NCBI RefSeq assembly: GCF_020832325.1
Contig: NZ_JAFIEU010000006.1
Location: 41,233 to 105,232 of the forward strand
Reading direction: 5' to 3'
Origin: Lunatimonas sp.
GTDB taxonomy: Bacteria; Bacteroidota; Bacteroidia; Cytophagales; Cyclobacteriaceae
DNA: 64,000 bases
Program-made: the position numbers and the translations under genes
Notes under the pieces: generated by a model
What the model was told of the DNA's origin: nothing
Seen by the model: the letters and a program-made list of their open reading frames with translations, nothing else
Databases searched by the model: none
Part shown: piece after piece, positions 47,323 through 56,208 of the stretch
Position numbering within the stretch: the first letter of the stretch is position 1
Layout: every line of letters starts with the position of its first letter

Positions 47323-50034
47323 ATGAACCAACCTATCGTACTGACCAACCTTTTTGAGAAAATCAACCAAGACATGGATTTTTTACGTGCCTGCTTCACG
47401 GAGGTACTCAATGACTTGCAAGAAAGCGAGTTGGCGGATTTTCTGGAATCGGGTGAGTTCCAAGAAAGTTTGATGATTGGAGATTTAAAGGAAAAACATG
47501 TGCAGCTTCTCAGCATCTACCTACAGCTAATGAATCTGGTAGAAGAAAATGCGGCTGTTCAATTTCGTCGAAAAATCATCAACGAAGGAGGAACGGCTTC
47601 CATTAGAGGTTCATGGGGCGAAACGCTAAACCGATGGAAGAAACAAGGCCTTACCGAAGAGCAGATGCTTGCCATCCTAAGCCATATACATGTCACTCCG
47701 GTACTTACAGCACACCCAACCGAAGCCAAACGCGTGTCGGTGCTGGACCTGCATCGAGAACTCTACCTGCTTCTGGTAAAGCGGGAAAACCAAAACTGGA
47801 CTGCACCTGAGAAGAACCAAATTAAAGAGGAGATTCAGGGATTGATTGAGCGTTGGTGGCGTACCGGTGAGGTGTCGCTGGAGAAGCCGACCGTAGCGAT
47901 GGAGCGGAAAAATGTGATGCATTACTTCAACAAGGTTTTTCCGAAAGCCCTTCATAAAACAGACAAACAGCTTCTCCAAAGTTGGGAGGAAATGGGGTTT
48001 GATCCAGGGCCCTTGCTGAATGCACGGACCTTTCCAAGGCTGCAATTTGGCAGTTGGGTGGGAGGCGACCGGGATGGGCATCCCTACGTAACCGCCTCAA
48101 TTACGGCCGAAACCCTCACAGCCCACCGACAGCAGGCCCTTCAATTACTGGAAAAGGGATTGGTCCAACTGGGAGGCAACCTGAGTTATTCGGAAATAAG
48201 GAATCCCGTACCCTGGATATTGGAAAATGCCATTTCTTCCAAGCTCAAAAAAAGCGGGGCATTGGGTGAGCAGGCAGTAACTCGAAATCCGTACGAACCC
48301 TGGCGACAATTTGTAAACCTCATGGTCCTTGCACTGAACAACACCCAATCTGAAGGGTGGGATTCCGCCGCTTTCTTTTATCGGGATCCTGAGGAATTAC
48401 TAGAAGATCTGGCGGTTTTGCGAAAAAGCCTTGAAAGCATCAATGCGCAACGTGTCGTTAGAGACGTGTTGTTCCCGTTGGAACGACAGGTCCTCAGTTT
48501 CGGGTTTCATCTGGCCAAATTGGACATTCGACAGAACAGCGAGTTCCACGAAAAAGCGATAGAGCAAATCCTAGCCAAGGTATTGCCAAACCGAAAACCC
48601 TACCGGGAATGGAACGAATCTGAGCGCGTAGCGTGGATAAACGAAGAGTTAAAAAACGAAAGACCCTTTGCCGTATCCGGTAGGTCCTTTGGCCCGGAAG
48701 CAGATAAGGTGTTGGACTGCTATCGGGTTATTTTTCAGCATGTCTCTAAGTATGGAACAAAGGGTATCGGCTCGTTTATCATCAGTATGACCAGAACGCT
48801 GAGCGATCTGTTGACCATCTACCTTTTCTTAAGGGAGGTTGGACTCAGCGAACATGCCTTTCGGATCGTCCCCCTATTTGAGACCATCGATGATCTAAAC
48901 CGATCCGAAGAAGTAATGGAGGCGTTTCTCCAGCACCCGCTGCATCGTGAAAAATTGGAGACCTTATCCAATGTGCAGGAGGTCATGTTAGGATATAGCG
49001 ACAGTAACAAGGACGGGGGAATCGTCAGCAGCCGGTGGCAGATATTTACCACAGAAAAAAAACTATCACAGCTCGGTAAAAAGCATGGGGTTAAACTTTG
49101 TTTTTTTCATGGCATAGGCGGAACCATTAGTCGGGGAGGTGGTAAATACCACCGTTTCTTGGAGAGCATGCCCCCCGGAAGCATGGATGGCAGTATGAAA
49201 TTAACGGTTCAGGGCGAAACGATCGCCCAGCAATTTGCAAACCTCCTAAATGGGACCTACAACTTGGAAATGTTGCTTTCTGGGGTGGCCCTTCAAACTG
49301 GCCTGACGGTTTATCCTCCGGCACCGGAGGAGTATCCCGAATCAGCCATGAAAAAACTGACGGGATATGCCCACAATCACTACACGGACTTGATCAAACA
49401 TCCCTCCTTTTTGGCTTTTTACAGTGAAGCCACGCCCATCGATGTGCTCGAGTTGAGTAAAATCGGATCCAGGCCTTCCCGTAGAACAGGAACACGCACT
49501 TTGGCTGACTTGAGGGCTATTCCATGGGTTTTCAGTTGGAGTCAATCCAGGTTCAACCTTACCGGCTGGTATGGATTAGGCAAAGGGATGGAAACGCTAC
49601 GGATTTCAGACCCGGACCAATACGCCGCCTTGAAAACGTGTACGGAATCTTGGCCTTTTCTTCGGTACATCCTCATACAACTGGAAACCAACGTGATGAC
49701 GGCCGACACCCAGTTGATGACCGAATATGCAGATATGGTCAAAGACGAAACGGTACGCAACGAAATGATGTCCAACATTCTGGAGGAACACCGAAGGTGT
49801 TTGACAGAATTGGATCTGCTATTCACCAAGCCCAGAGAAATCCGACGACAGAGTCAACTGCATAGCATGCAGCGAAGAGCCCTAGCCCTTCGGGTGCTCC
49901 ACAAAATGCAAATTCATTTCCTGAAGGAATGGCGGCACAAAAAGAGTGATTCTTCAGTCAGCGACGAAGTGCTGGTTACCCGCATATTGGAGATCACCAC
50001 AGCGCTTTCTAATGGGCTAAAAAACACAGGATAA
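47323..50034 (+). CDS. ppc: Phosphoenolpyruvate carboxylase
   Basis: A 903-aa anaplerotic enzyme forming oxaloacetate from PEP and bicarbonate. Catalytic His131 is in VLTAHPTEAKR, GGDRDGHPYVT is the next active-site loop, Lys563 is in GYSDSNKDGG, and the Arg-rich loop GSRPSRRTGTRTL is present. The protein ends in the conserved NTG carboxy-terminus. The glycine loop reads HGIGGTISRGGGK (596-608): the first Arg of the usual HGRGG is Ile598, while Arg604 is kept. I believe a clade of Bacteroidota enzymes has this. Housekeeping gene lodged inside the polysaccharide locus; no functional link is evident. Confidence 0.95.
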   Translation: MNQPIVLTNLFEKINQDMDFLRACFTEVLNDLQESELADFLESGEFQESLMIGDLKEKHVQLLSIYLQLMNLVEENAAVQFRRKIINEGGTASIRGSWGETLNRWKKQGLTEEQMLAILSHIHVTPVLTAHPTEAKRVSVLDLHRELYLLLVKRENQNWTAPEKNQIKEEIQGLIERWWRTGEVSLEKPTVAMERKNVMHYFNKVFPKALHKTDKQLLQSWEEMGFDPGPLLNARTFPRLQFGSWVGGDRDGHPYVTASITAETLTAHRQQALQLLEKGLVQLGGNLSYSEIRNPVPWILENAISSKLKKSGALGEQAVTRNPYEPWRQFVNLMVLALNNTQSEGWDSAAFFYRDPEELLEDLAVLRKSLESINAQRVVRDVLFPLERQVLSFGFHLAKLDIRQNSEFHEKAIEQILAKVLPNRKPYREWNESERVAWINEELKNERPFAVSGRSFGPEADKVLDCYRVIFQHVSKYGTKGIGSFIISMTRTLSDLLTIYLFLREVGLSEHAFRIVPLFETIDDLNRSEEVMEAFLQHPLHREKLETLSNVQEVMLGYSDSNKDGGIVSSRWQIFTTEKKLSQLGKKHGVKLCFFHGIGGTISRGGGKYHRFLESMPPGSMDGSMKLTVQGETIAQQFANLLNGTYNLEMLLSGVALQTGLTVYPPAPEEYPESAMKKLTGYAHNHYTDLIKHPSFLAFYSEATPIDVLELSKIGSRPSRRTGTRTLADLRAIPWVFSWSQSRFNLTGWYGLGKGMETLRISDPDQYAALKTCTESWPFLRYILIQLETNVMTADTQLMTEYADMVKDETVRNEMMSNILEEHRRCLTELDLLFTKPREIRRQSQLHSMQRRALALRVLHKMQIHFLKEWRHKKSDSSVSDEVLVTRILEITTALSNGLKNTG

Positions 50035-50044
50035 AACGATCTGC

Positions 50045-51289
50045 TTAGGCTTCCCGACCGGTCCACCAATGGGACAAATACCTGAATTCACGTTTTCGGG
50101 CTGCCCACACATCGTCTATTTCCACTAAGTACGAATGCTCGGTGGCCATAAAATCCTTGTTGGCTTTTTTAATCTTAAGAAAGCCAGAGATTTGACCCAT
50201 GACAAACAGGGGTATCTGTGGGATGGCACGCCGCACAGGCCTAGGAGCTCTATTCAACACCAAAATCCCCAAAAATCCCATTACGAAAGTAATGGCAGCA
50301 GCTAACAACGCTAATGACAACACCGGTTTAACGATCAGACCCAACACCATCAAGAAGAACGTTAGTGCCATCAACACCACCATCGGAGGCATCAGCACAG
50401 CCACCGAAAATAACATGGCGTTCCAATCTGCCCGCATGACTCCTTTGCCAAAAGCAACCAACGCCTGCAGGCTGTGCCGAAAATAGCTGTTAAGCCAACG
50501 TCCACGCTGCTTTCCTATCTGATGCGCTGCACTGATTTTCTCGTCAAAAATAATCGCTGCACCAGCATAGGCGATACGAAACCCATTGCTCACCATCTGA
50601 AGCTGCAGGGACTTGTCTTCCGATACCACCACACCTTTCTCCTTAAATTCCTCCATTTCTCTGGCAATATTATCTTGGTATAGGTCCAACCGAACGGACA
50701 TGCCCGAACCCGCGATGGTTGAAGAGGAACCCAGTTGATATAGTGCTTTCCTAACGGCATAATCGTAGTAATATTCACCCAGCGCATCCAATGCTGCGTA
50801 CGTGGTATCTATGTTTTTGGCTATTCGCTTCCCTTGAACCAGGTCAAATCCGGCCTGGTGGTAGCGATCCAGAACCGAGAGGAAATGATCAGGCACCAAG
50901 TTATCCGGATCGAATACCACTACATGCGAGTGCCCTTCTGCCAAATGCGTTAACGCATAGTCTAGAGACGCCACCTTACTGTGTAACGGAACCGGTGGTA
51001 TGAGCAAACTAAAATGAGAATCGAAAAGCTGTGCGGTTGGATTTTCCACTACGTCTGCAACCAAATACACGTGAAAATGTGGATACCGCTGCGAAAGCAA
51101 GGACCGCACCAACGGCCAGGCAATGTCCAAATCCTTGTAAGCCGTGATAATACAGGCAAAGTTACTACTAGGCGTTGCCTCATCATCAGGTGTCACCTCA
51201 TCTGCAATAAACACTGAAACCAAGGAAATGGCAAAGGGGAATACGAGGTAAAATCCGCAAAGTAGGGAGAGGGCTATCAGTATACTCAA
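50045..51289 (-). CDS. Membrane glycosyltransferase family 2 (cellulose-synthase-like)
   Basis: A 414-aa processive-type GT2. N-terminal membrane segment (SILIALSLLCGFYLVFPFAI), then ACIITAYKDLDIAW, VVFDPDNLVPDHFL (DxD-like), VSEDKSLQLQM (ED acid) and QIGKQRGRWLNSYF, the Q-x-x-R-W motif. Three or four membrane helices follow at about 270-345. No ATG is available near the 5' end: the frame is closed upstream at 51314 and TTG 51289 is the best start. It might extend a homopolymer or add a single sugar. Convergent with ppc (10 bp) and divergent from the GT4 gene at 51376. Confidence 0.87.
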   Translation of the reverse strand: MSILIALSLLCGFYLVFPFAISLVSVFIADEVTPDDEATPSSNFACIITAYKDLDIAWPLVRSLLSQRYPHFHVYLVADVVENPTAQLFDSHFSLLIPPVPLHSKVASLDYALTHLAEGHSHVVVFDPDNLVPDHFLSVLDRYHQAGFDLVQGKRIAKNIDTTYAALDALGEYYYDYAVRKALYQLGSSSTIAGSGMSVRLDLYQDNIAREMEEFKEKGVVVSEDKSLQLQMVSNGFRIAYAGAAIIFDEKISAAHQIGKQRGRWLNSYFRHSLQALVAFGKGVMRADWNAMLFSVAVLMPPMVVLMALTFFLMVLGLIVKPVLSLALLAAAITFVMGFLGILVLNRAPRPVRRAIPQIPLFVMGQISGFLKIKKANKDFMATEHSYLVEIDDVWAARKREFRYLSHWWTGREA

Positions 51290-51375
51290 AACGCTAAAAT
51301 TTTGATGGTTTATTTAGTAAATTTACCATATTATTGAAGCTAATTCGATAATTCCATTTACTATTTTTGCCTTTT

Positions 51376-52611
51376 ATGCCAAATCTTAGACAGCTTCCAA
51401 TCGTCATGATCAGTATGTCCCGTTGGGACGGTGATTTTTCCTCCGCTGCGTGGTCCCTTGCCAAAACCTTCTCCAAAAATCAACCGGTTATCTACGTCGA
51501 TTATCCCTATACCCTACTCGATTATTTTCGCGAACGGAAAAAAGATTCTGTCAGACAACGTAAGAGCGCCCTTTGGTGGGGTAGGAATCAGTTGAAACCT
51601 TTAAAGGCCTTTGGTGAACATTTGTTTGCGCTGACCCCTCGGCTGATGATTCCTGTCAACTGGCTACCTGAAGGAATTGTGTACCGTTTTCTCGCCGGGG
51701 TCAACGACCGCATCCTGGCCTCCGGCATCAAGCAGGCATTAAATTTGCTATGTTTGGGCGATTTTATCTTTTTCAATTCCTTCAACCCGCTCTACCTCTC
51801 CAAGCTACCAAGGGGTTTTGAGCCAGCATATTTCATCTATCAGTCCCGAGACAATATCCGTGCACTGGAACCCTACTTGCGCAAGCATGGTGCCCCTGCG
51901 GAAGTTCAGGCCATACGCCATGCGGACCTGAGCATAGTCACCTCCAGGCAGCTGCAGGCTGATTTAACCATGCTTTCCGGAAGACCCGTTAATTACCTTC
52001 CCAATGCAGCCGATTTCGAGACCTTCAGACGGGCATATTTAGCCCAAATTCCTGTTCCGAATGACTTGGAGGGTATCCCTCGACCCCTCATTGGGTATAC
52101 CGGAAACATCTGCCACCGGTCAAATTACGACTTGCTGGCAAAAATTTGTACCAGGCATGCAGATAAGTCGGTTGTGATGATTGGACCCAGAAACCATTGG
52201 TCTAGTACTGACATCGACTTGGACGCGATACCCAACCTGTATTTTTTGGGGCCTAAGCCTATCGAGCTACTTCCCGACTACCTCGCCCATTTTGATGTGC
52301 TGATCCTCCCCTTTTTGATCAACGAGGTCACCAAAAGTATCTATCCCTTAAAAATCAACGAATACTTGGCATCCGGCAAACCCATCGTAGCTACTCCTTT
52401 TTCAGAGGATATCAAAGCCTTTGGTACGGTGATACGGCTGGAGGAGGATCCTGATAAATTCGCGGAATCGATTGGCGAGGAGATAAATTCTGATAATCCC
52501 GAAAAGCAAGCAGCAAGGCATCAGGTAGCCGCTGAGAACACTTGGGAAAACCGCGTAGCACAAATTTGGGAAATGGCCGAAAAAGCTACTACAAATAAAG
52601 TCCGCGATTAA
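51376..52611 (+). CDS. Glycosyltransferase family 4-like protein
   Basis: A 411-aa GT-B-like protein. The N-terminal domain contains VIYVDYPYTLLDYF and FFNSFNPLYLSKL; the C-terminal domain has IGYTGNICHRSNYDLL, FLGPKPIELLPDYLAHFDVL and YPLKINEYLASGKPIVATPF, the donor-binding region of GT4. The frame extends to TTG 51367, but ATG 51376 is preferred; TATTTTTG at 51362-51369 resembles a -7 box, although a promoter that close would leave almost no leader. Its stop overlaps the stop of the opposing sugar transferase gene by four bases. Confidence 0.87.
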   Translation: MPNLRQLPIVMISMSRWDGDFSSAAWSLAKTFSKNQPVIYVDYPYTLLDYFRERKKDSVRQRKSALWWGRNQLKPLKAFGEHLFALTPRLMIPVNWLPEGIVYRFLAGVNDRILASGIKQALNLLCLGDFIFFNSFNPLYLSKLPRGFEPAYFIYQSRDNIRALEPYLRKHGAPAEVQAIRHADLSIVTSRQLQADLTMLSGRPVNYLPNAADFETFRRAYLAQIPVPNDLEGIPRPLIGYTGNICHRSNYDLLAKICTRHADKSVVMIGPRNHWSSTDIDLDAIPNLYFLGPKPIELLPDYLAHFDVLILPFLINEVTKSIYPLKINEYLASGKPIVATPFSEDIKAFGTVIRLEEDPDKFAESIGEEINSDNPEKQAARHQVAAENTWENRVAQIWEMAEKATTNKVRD

Positions 52612-53801
52612 ACGTTTTCGCTCTGGAATAACGCCGGGATCGTACGAAGAATAATCTTGATATCGAACCAAACACTGAAGTTTTTGACGTAGTCGTTGTC
52701 CATGCTCAAGCGCTCTTCTTCGGACATTTCGCCTCGCCCTCTTTTCTCTACCTGCCACAATCCTGTAATACCTGCCGGCCCCAAAAACCGCAGCGCATAC
52801 CGATCTGTGGTGATTTTTTCGGCCTCATAAAGCGGAAGGGGACGGTTGCCTACCAAGGACATGTCTCCCTTCAGTACGTTCCAAAGTTGGGGAAGCTCGT
52901 CAATACTGGTATTTCGGATAAACTTACCAATTTTGGTGATCCTTGGATCATCCTTGATCTTAATAAAAGCAGCTTCTTTATTGGTATGTTTTTTGGCCAT
53001 ATATAGCCGTTCACAGACCACCTTCTTGTCATCGTACAGCGGCTGCATGCAACCTCCGCCTGCCTGCTCGCAAAATTCGCAGATTTCCTTCACATCTGCC
53101 TCAGGGGCATCTTTACTATGCTGGGCAATGGTATATTGATTCAGGTGCTTCAAATTTTTCAATTTCGCATCCGCATCCGTTTGCATGGATCGGAGCTTGT
53201 AAAACTTAAAAATCGTATACCCGGTGCCTACCCGATAGGAGTAATAAAATACCGGACCTTTGGACTCCAACTTGATCAGAATACCTATTATCAAAAACAG
53301 GGGAGACAGCAACAGCAATGCAGTGCCGGAAGCTAGAATATCAACCAAACGCTTAATAAAAGGAATCTTATAGGGTTTCAAACGTGGGTCCATATGAATC
53401 TCCCGCTTGCTGTTGTTCAAAACTGGATGGCTGACTTGGAAATCCAATCTACTCTTCAGTCTTTTCTTTTTAAGCGGCAAATCAAAAAGATCTGTGACAC
53501 CGCCTTTTAGCGCATCTTTCACGGTATCTGGTTTGATTTCGTCAACTACCAAGAAAAAAGGAGTATTGCTGTATCCCAAATCGATCATCGTCTTCCTTAA
53601 TGCGATGCCATGCACATCCCTTATTGCCGATACACTTAGTACAAAGGTATAGTCTCGTTTATCTTTTGTCAGGGAGTTGTAAAAAAAAATACCGTTGGTA
53701 AAATGGATGATCTCATAGCTTTCTTCCAACACTCCAATAATTTGCCCCGACACCACGGAATCGGAGGAAATCAAGGCCATCACTGGCTTAGAATTATCCA
53801 T
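52608..53801 (-). CDS. Initiating sugar transferase with N-terminal pseudo-receiver domain and Cys-rich insert
   Basis: A 397-aa polyprenyl-phosphate sugar-1-phosphate transferase. Residues 1-120 have receiver-like secondary structure (VMALISSDSVVSGQIIGVLE; GVTDLFDLPLKKKRL) but lack the acidic pair and the acceptor Asp (the site reads FVLSVSA). The transferase domain (143-397) has a re-entrant hydrophobic helix (ILASGTALLLLSPLFLIIG), FKFYKLRSM, the catalytic SIDELPQLWNVLKGDMS (Asp301/Glu302) and LVGNRPLPLYEAE. Between them, at about 212-278, is an insert with Cys241, 244, 251 and 263 (C-x2-C-x6-C-x11-C). It attaches the first sugar phosphate to undecaprenyl phosphate. A stand-alone receiver gene lies 6 bp upstream in the same unit, suggesting direct control. 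Confidence 0.9.
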   Translation of the reverse strand: MDNSKPVMALISSDSVVSGQIIGVLEESYEIIHFTNGIFFYNSLTKDKRDYTFVLSVSAIRDVHGIALRKTMIDLGYSNTPFFLVVDEIKPDTVKDALKGGVTDLFDLPLKKKRLKSRLDFQVSHPVLNNSKREIHMDPRLKPYKIPFIKRLVDILASGTALLLLSPLFLIIGILIKLESKGPVFYYSYRVGTGYTIFKFYKLRSMQTDADAKLKNLKHLNQYTIAQHSKDAPEADVKEICEFCEQAGGGCMQPLYDDKKVVCERLYMAKKHTNKEAAFIKIKDDPRITKIGKFIRNTSIDELPQLWNVLKGDMSLVGNRPLPLYEAEKITTDRYALRFLGPAGITGLWQVEKRGRGEMSEEERLSMDNDYVKNFSVWFDIKIILRTIPALFQSENV

Positions 53802-53807
53802 ATGTAG

Positions 53808-54206
53808 CTACTGTAGATACTCCAATTTACCCAACCTCCTCAAAATGGAGTTAATGCGGGCCTCCAACTCTTTGGGATTGAATGGTTTGACCATAAAATC
53901 ATCCGCACCCGCATTTAAAATCGCAATCTTCTTTTCAGAAGACTCGGTAGCCGAGAGCATTATCACGGGAATAGTAGAGAAAAAACCAGAAGATCTAAGA
54001 AAAACAATAAACTCCTCCCCGCTGATTTCGGGCATATTTAAGTCACAAATGATGATGTCTGGAAGGTTTCCCTCCTGCATCCACGTAATCGCATCGGCAG
54101 GCTTATTGAGGACCTTTACCTGAAATTTTTCCTTAAAGTAATGCTGTATGATCAACAAAACGGAGGGTTCGTCGTCAATGGCGAGTATGTTTAGGGGCCC
54201 TTTCAT
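53808..54206 (-). CDS. Stand-alone receiver (CheY-like) response regulator
   Basis: A 132-aa single REC domain without output. Acidic pair in ILAIDDEPSV, acceptor Asp in IIICDLNMPEISG, Thr/Ser switch in VIMLSATESS, conserved Lys in FMVKPFNPKEL. It therefore works by protein contact or as a phosphate shuttle. Six bases separate it from the pseudo-receiver sugar transferase, so the two are co-expressed and may interact receiver to pseudo-receiver. The phosphodonor could be the Hpt domain of the hybrid kinase at 33804 (inference). Its leader contains repeat element copy B, with a 31-codon open frame overlapping the start. Confidence 0.94.
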   Translation of the reverse strand: MKGPLNILAIDDEPSVLLIIQHYFKEKFQVKVLNKPADAITWMQEGNLPDIIICDLNMPEISGEEFIVFLRSSGFFSTIPVIMLSATESSEKKIAILNAGADDFMVKPFNPKELEARINSILRRLGKLEYLQ

Positions 54207-54316
54207 GTGTTTATAATTTGTTCTTTAACGGTCAGATGGAATCTCGCACGTATTACAATCGTTCCTACGTGTGTTGCTTGCGTCATGCTCGATTTCATAT
54301 GTCTATAATTGTTTAA
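54207..54316. repeat. Dispersed leader/hairpin element, copy B
   Basis: Minus-strand reading from 54298: ATGAAATCGAGCATGACGCA, variable centre, then TGCGAGATTCCATCTGACCG and an A-rich leader to ATG 54206. The A-rich leader pattern is repeated at the upstream edge (54299-54316), so the element looks flanked by degenerate copies of a start-codon region. The open frame 54298-54203 encodes 31 residues and its TGA overlaps the receiver ATG (ATGA). Confidence 0.7.
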
Positions 54317-54668
54317 TTCATTCCGCAGCTCGGTGACAAGTTAGGCATCAAGTCATATGCCATTCGGTGCGATTCAGATGTCATCCCTGTCTGCCTCAGG
54401 CAGATTCGTTGTGTTTCAATATAGGTGATAAATGCAAAGCTGCTAATTTTGCTACTAATATACTATTCAAACACAAAAACAACAGAATAAAAGCATTTTA
54501 TCTACAGGGAAATACTAAAAAAATAACTACTAAAATAAAGCTTCTTGGTACCAAAACGTATAAATATCAAATAAGTATATTCAAATAGCATTTTGGCGTA
54601 TTTATTCGGGTAAAAAAAATACCAAGCATTTTTCAGGCTCGGTATTTTTTTCTTTCGTCTAGCAAATA
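54317..54668. other. AT-rich intergenic region with hairpin and terminator
   Basis: No convincing gene. It contains TCTGCCT-C-AGGCAGA, a perfect 7-bp dyad at 54390-54404 of the same style as other short hairpins in this window, then AT-rich DNA that should include the promoter of the receiver gene, then the terminator of the UXS gene. Confidence 0.5.
54612..54652. terminator. Bidirectional intrinsic terminator downstream of the UXS gene
   Basis: Stem AATACCAAGC against GCTCGGTATT with one A-C mismatch and a 9-nt loop (54628-54636), flanked by an A-run on the left and a T-run on the right, so it can act on both strands. On the minus strand it closes the UXS transcript. Confidence 0.85.
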
Positions 54669-55616
54669 TCACCCATCCAAATCTACTAGCTCTTTGTCAA
54701 AATACGTGATGGTTTTTTCCAGCCCTTGGCGCAATTGGATTTTTGGTTCCCAATCCAACTCCTTTTTGGCCAAATCGATCACCGGCCTACGCTGCATCGG
54801 GTCGTCTTGGGGCAGGGGCAAAAACTTTAATTTGCTTTTTGAACCGGTAAGGTCTAACACATTCTCAGCGAGCTCAAGCATGGTAAATTCCACCGGATTG
54901 CCGATATTCACCGGTCCCGTAAACCCATCCCTACTATTCATTAGCTTATACATTCCGGATATCAAGTCATCTACGTAACAAAAGCTTCTTGTCTGGGTAC
55001 CGTCTCCAAAAATGGTAATATCCTCTCCTTTAAGCGCCTGAACGATAAAATTACTTACTACCCTTCCATCGTATGGATTCATGCGCGGTCCGTAAGTATT
55101 GAAAATACGCATCACCTTAATTTTCAACTTATGTTGGCGGTTATAATCAAAAAACAAGGTTTCCGCGCAACGCTTCCCTTCGTCGTAACAGGCCCGGGGA
55201 CCGGTGACACTCACACTTCCCTTATACGACTCGGGCTGAGGATGAATTTCTGGGTCACCATATACTTCACTGGTAGAAGCCTGCAAGATCTTAATTTTTA
55301 AGCGCTTGGCTAACCCCAACATGTTAATTGCACCAATCACGCTGGTCTTGGTAGTCTGAACCGGATCAAACTGATAGTGGATCGGGCTTGCCGGACACGC
55401 TAAGTTATAAATCTCATCCACTTCCACATACAATGGCATCGTCACATCGTGCCTCAAAAACTCAAAATTCTTGTTTTCCAGCAAGTGATGGATATTTTTC
55501 CGTCTGCCTGTAAAAAGATTATCCGCACACAACACCTCATTTCCTTCATTTAACAGTACATCGCAGAGGTGGCTTCCCAAAAAACCGGCTCCACCGGTAA
55601 CTAAAATTCTTTTCAT
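54669..55616 (-). CDS. uxs: UDP-glucuronate decarboxylase (UDP-xylose synthase)
   Basis: A 315-aa extended short-chain dehydrogenase. NAD-binding [19 protein letters not shown], Thr-Ser-Glu in [11 protein letters not shown], catalytic Tyr-x3-Lys in RACYDEGKR (a Uxs hallmark), and [19 protein letters not shown]. It converts UDP-glucuronate to UDP-xylose, a precursor for the polysaccharide made by this locus; no UDP-glucose dehydrogenase gene is seen in the window. Monocistronic by spacing: the terminator is close behind, and 190 bp of AT-rich DNA without a recognisable gene is upstream. Confidence 0.94.
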   Translation of the reverse strand: MKRILVTGGAGFLGSHLCDVLLNEGNEVLCADNLFTGRRKNIHHLLENKNFEFLRHDVTMPLYVEVDEIYNLACPASPIHYQFDPVQTTKTSVIGAINMLGLAKRLKIKILQASTSEVYGDPEIHPQPESYKGSVSVTGPRACYDEGKRCAETLFFDYNRQHKLKIKVMRIFNTYGPRMNPYDGRVVSNFIVQALKGEDITIFGDGTQTRSFCYVDDLISGMYKLMNSRDGFTGPVNIGNPVEFTMLELAENVLDLTGSKSKLKFLPLPQDDPMQRRPVIDLAKKELDWEPKIQLRQGLEKTITYFDKELVDLDG

Positions 55617-55807
55617 AATTCTAAACCTATAAAATGATTATCAACAAATTACCCAATAAAATCAACTCTTGAATGTTCGTTATTCCAAAACATAAAAATA
55701 TGGATAAATTAAAAATATACGCTAATTTTTACTGCTTAAATTTCTACACCATCACTTTTTGGCAGACTTCCATGTAGGCATATTGTTCAATTTGTAGAGA
55801 CAGTGTC

Positions 55808-56089
55808 TTATACTTCCGTTCCATTGGATCTGAGGAATTCCAGCCAGTTCTGTATCTTGTCTCCTTTTAATACCCTTGGAAATCTGTTTTGCCCCCCTTC
55901 TTTACCTTGCGCCTTTAACCATCCGTAAAAAAGTGAAGGAGAAACGATGCTTATCCTCACTTCTCTCAGGGCATGCATACGCTCCACCTTGTAATCATCA
56001 TTGAGAACCTGGAGACATTCGTCTATTTTCGTTAATAGAACCTGCTCTTCGATTTCACCTTTACGATAGCCCCCTCGGAGTTTTGTCAA
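55808..56089 (-). pseudogene. C-terminal remnant of a GH3-like protein (probable)
   Basis: A 93-aa frame starting at a TTG. KIDECLQVLNDDYKVER and FYGWLKAQGKEGGQNRFPRVL match, from memory, the C-terminal end of Bacteroidota GH3 auxin-responsive-promoter-type acyl-adenylating proteins (N-x-DY-x2-R, F-x2-WL, GGQ-x-K/R-x-PR). The remaining 400 residues of such a protein are absent: an in-frame stop lies shortly upstream, and the NIPSNAP gene begins in the opposite direction 120 bp away. Read as a deletion remnant. It could instead be a small independent protein. Confidence 0.5.
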
Positions 56090-56208
56090 ATTGGGGCAAA
56101 TCGGCCCTATTTTTTACCCATTGGTGTAAAGAAGACAACTATTCGCGTATAATCCACTACTTTTACGTAAACAAGTAAACCTCTTTTAATCAAAAACAAA
56201 AAAACAAC

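Noticed and set aside
42390..53801. Exosortase-linked (PEP-CTERM) polysaccharide system
   Set aside because: No exosortase gene or PEP-CTERM substrate is present in the window.
54367..54588. 73-aa plus-strand frame in the AT-rich gap
   Set aside because: Lysine/asparagine-rich translation of AT-rich DNA without start context or recognisable motif.
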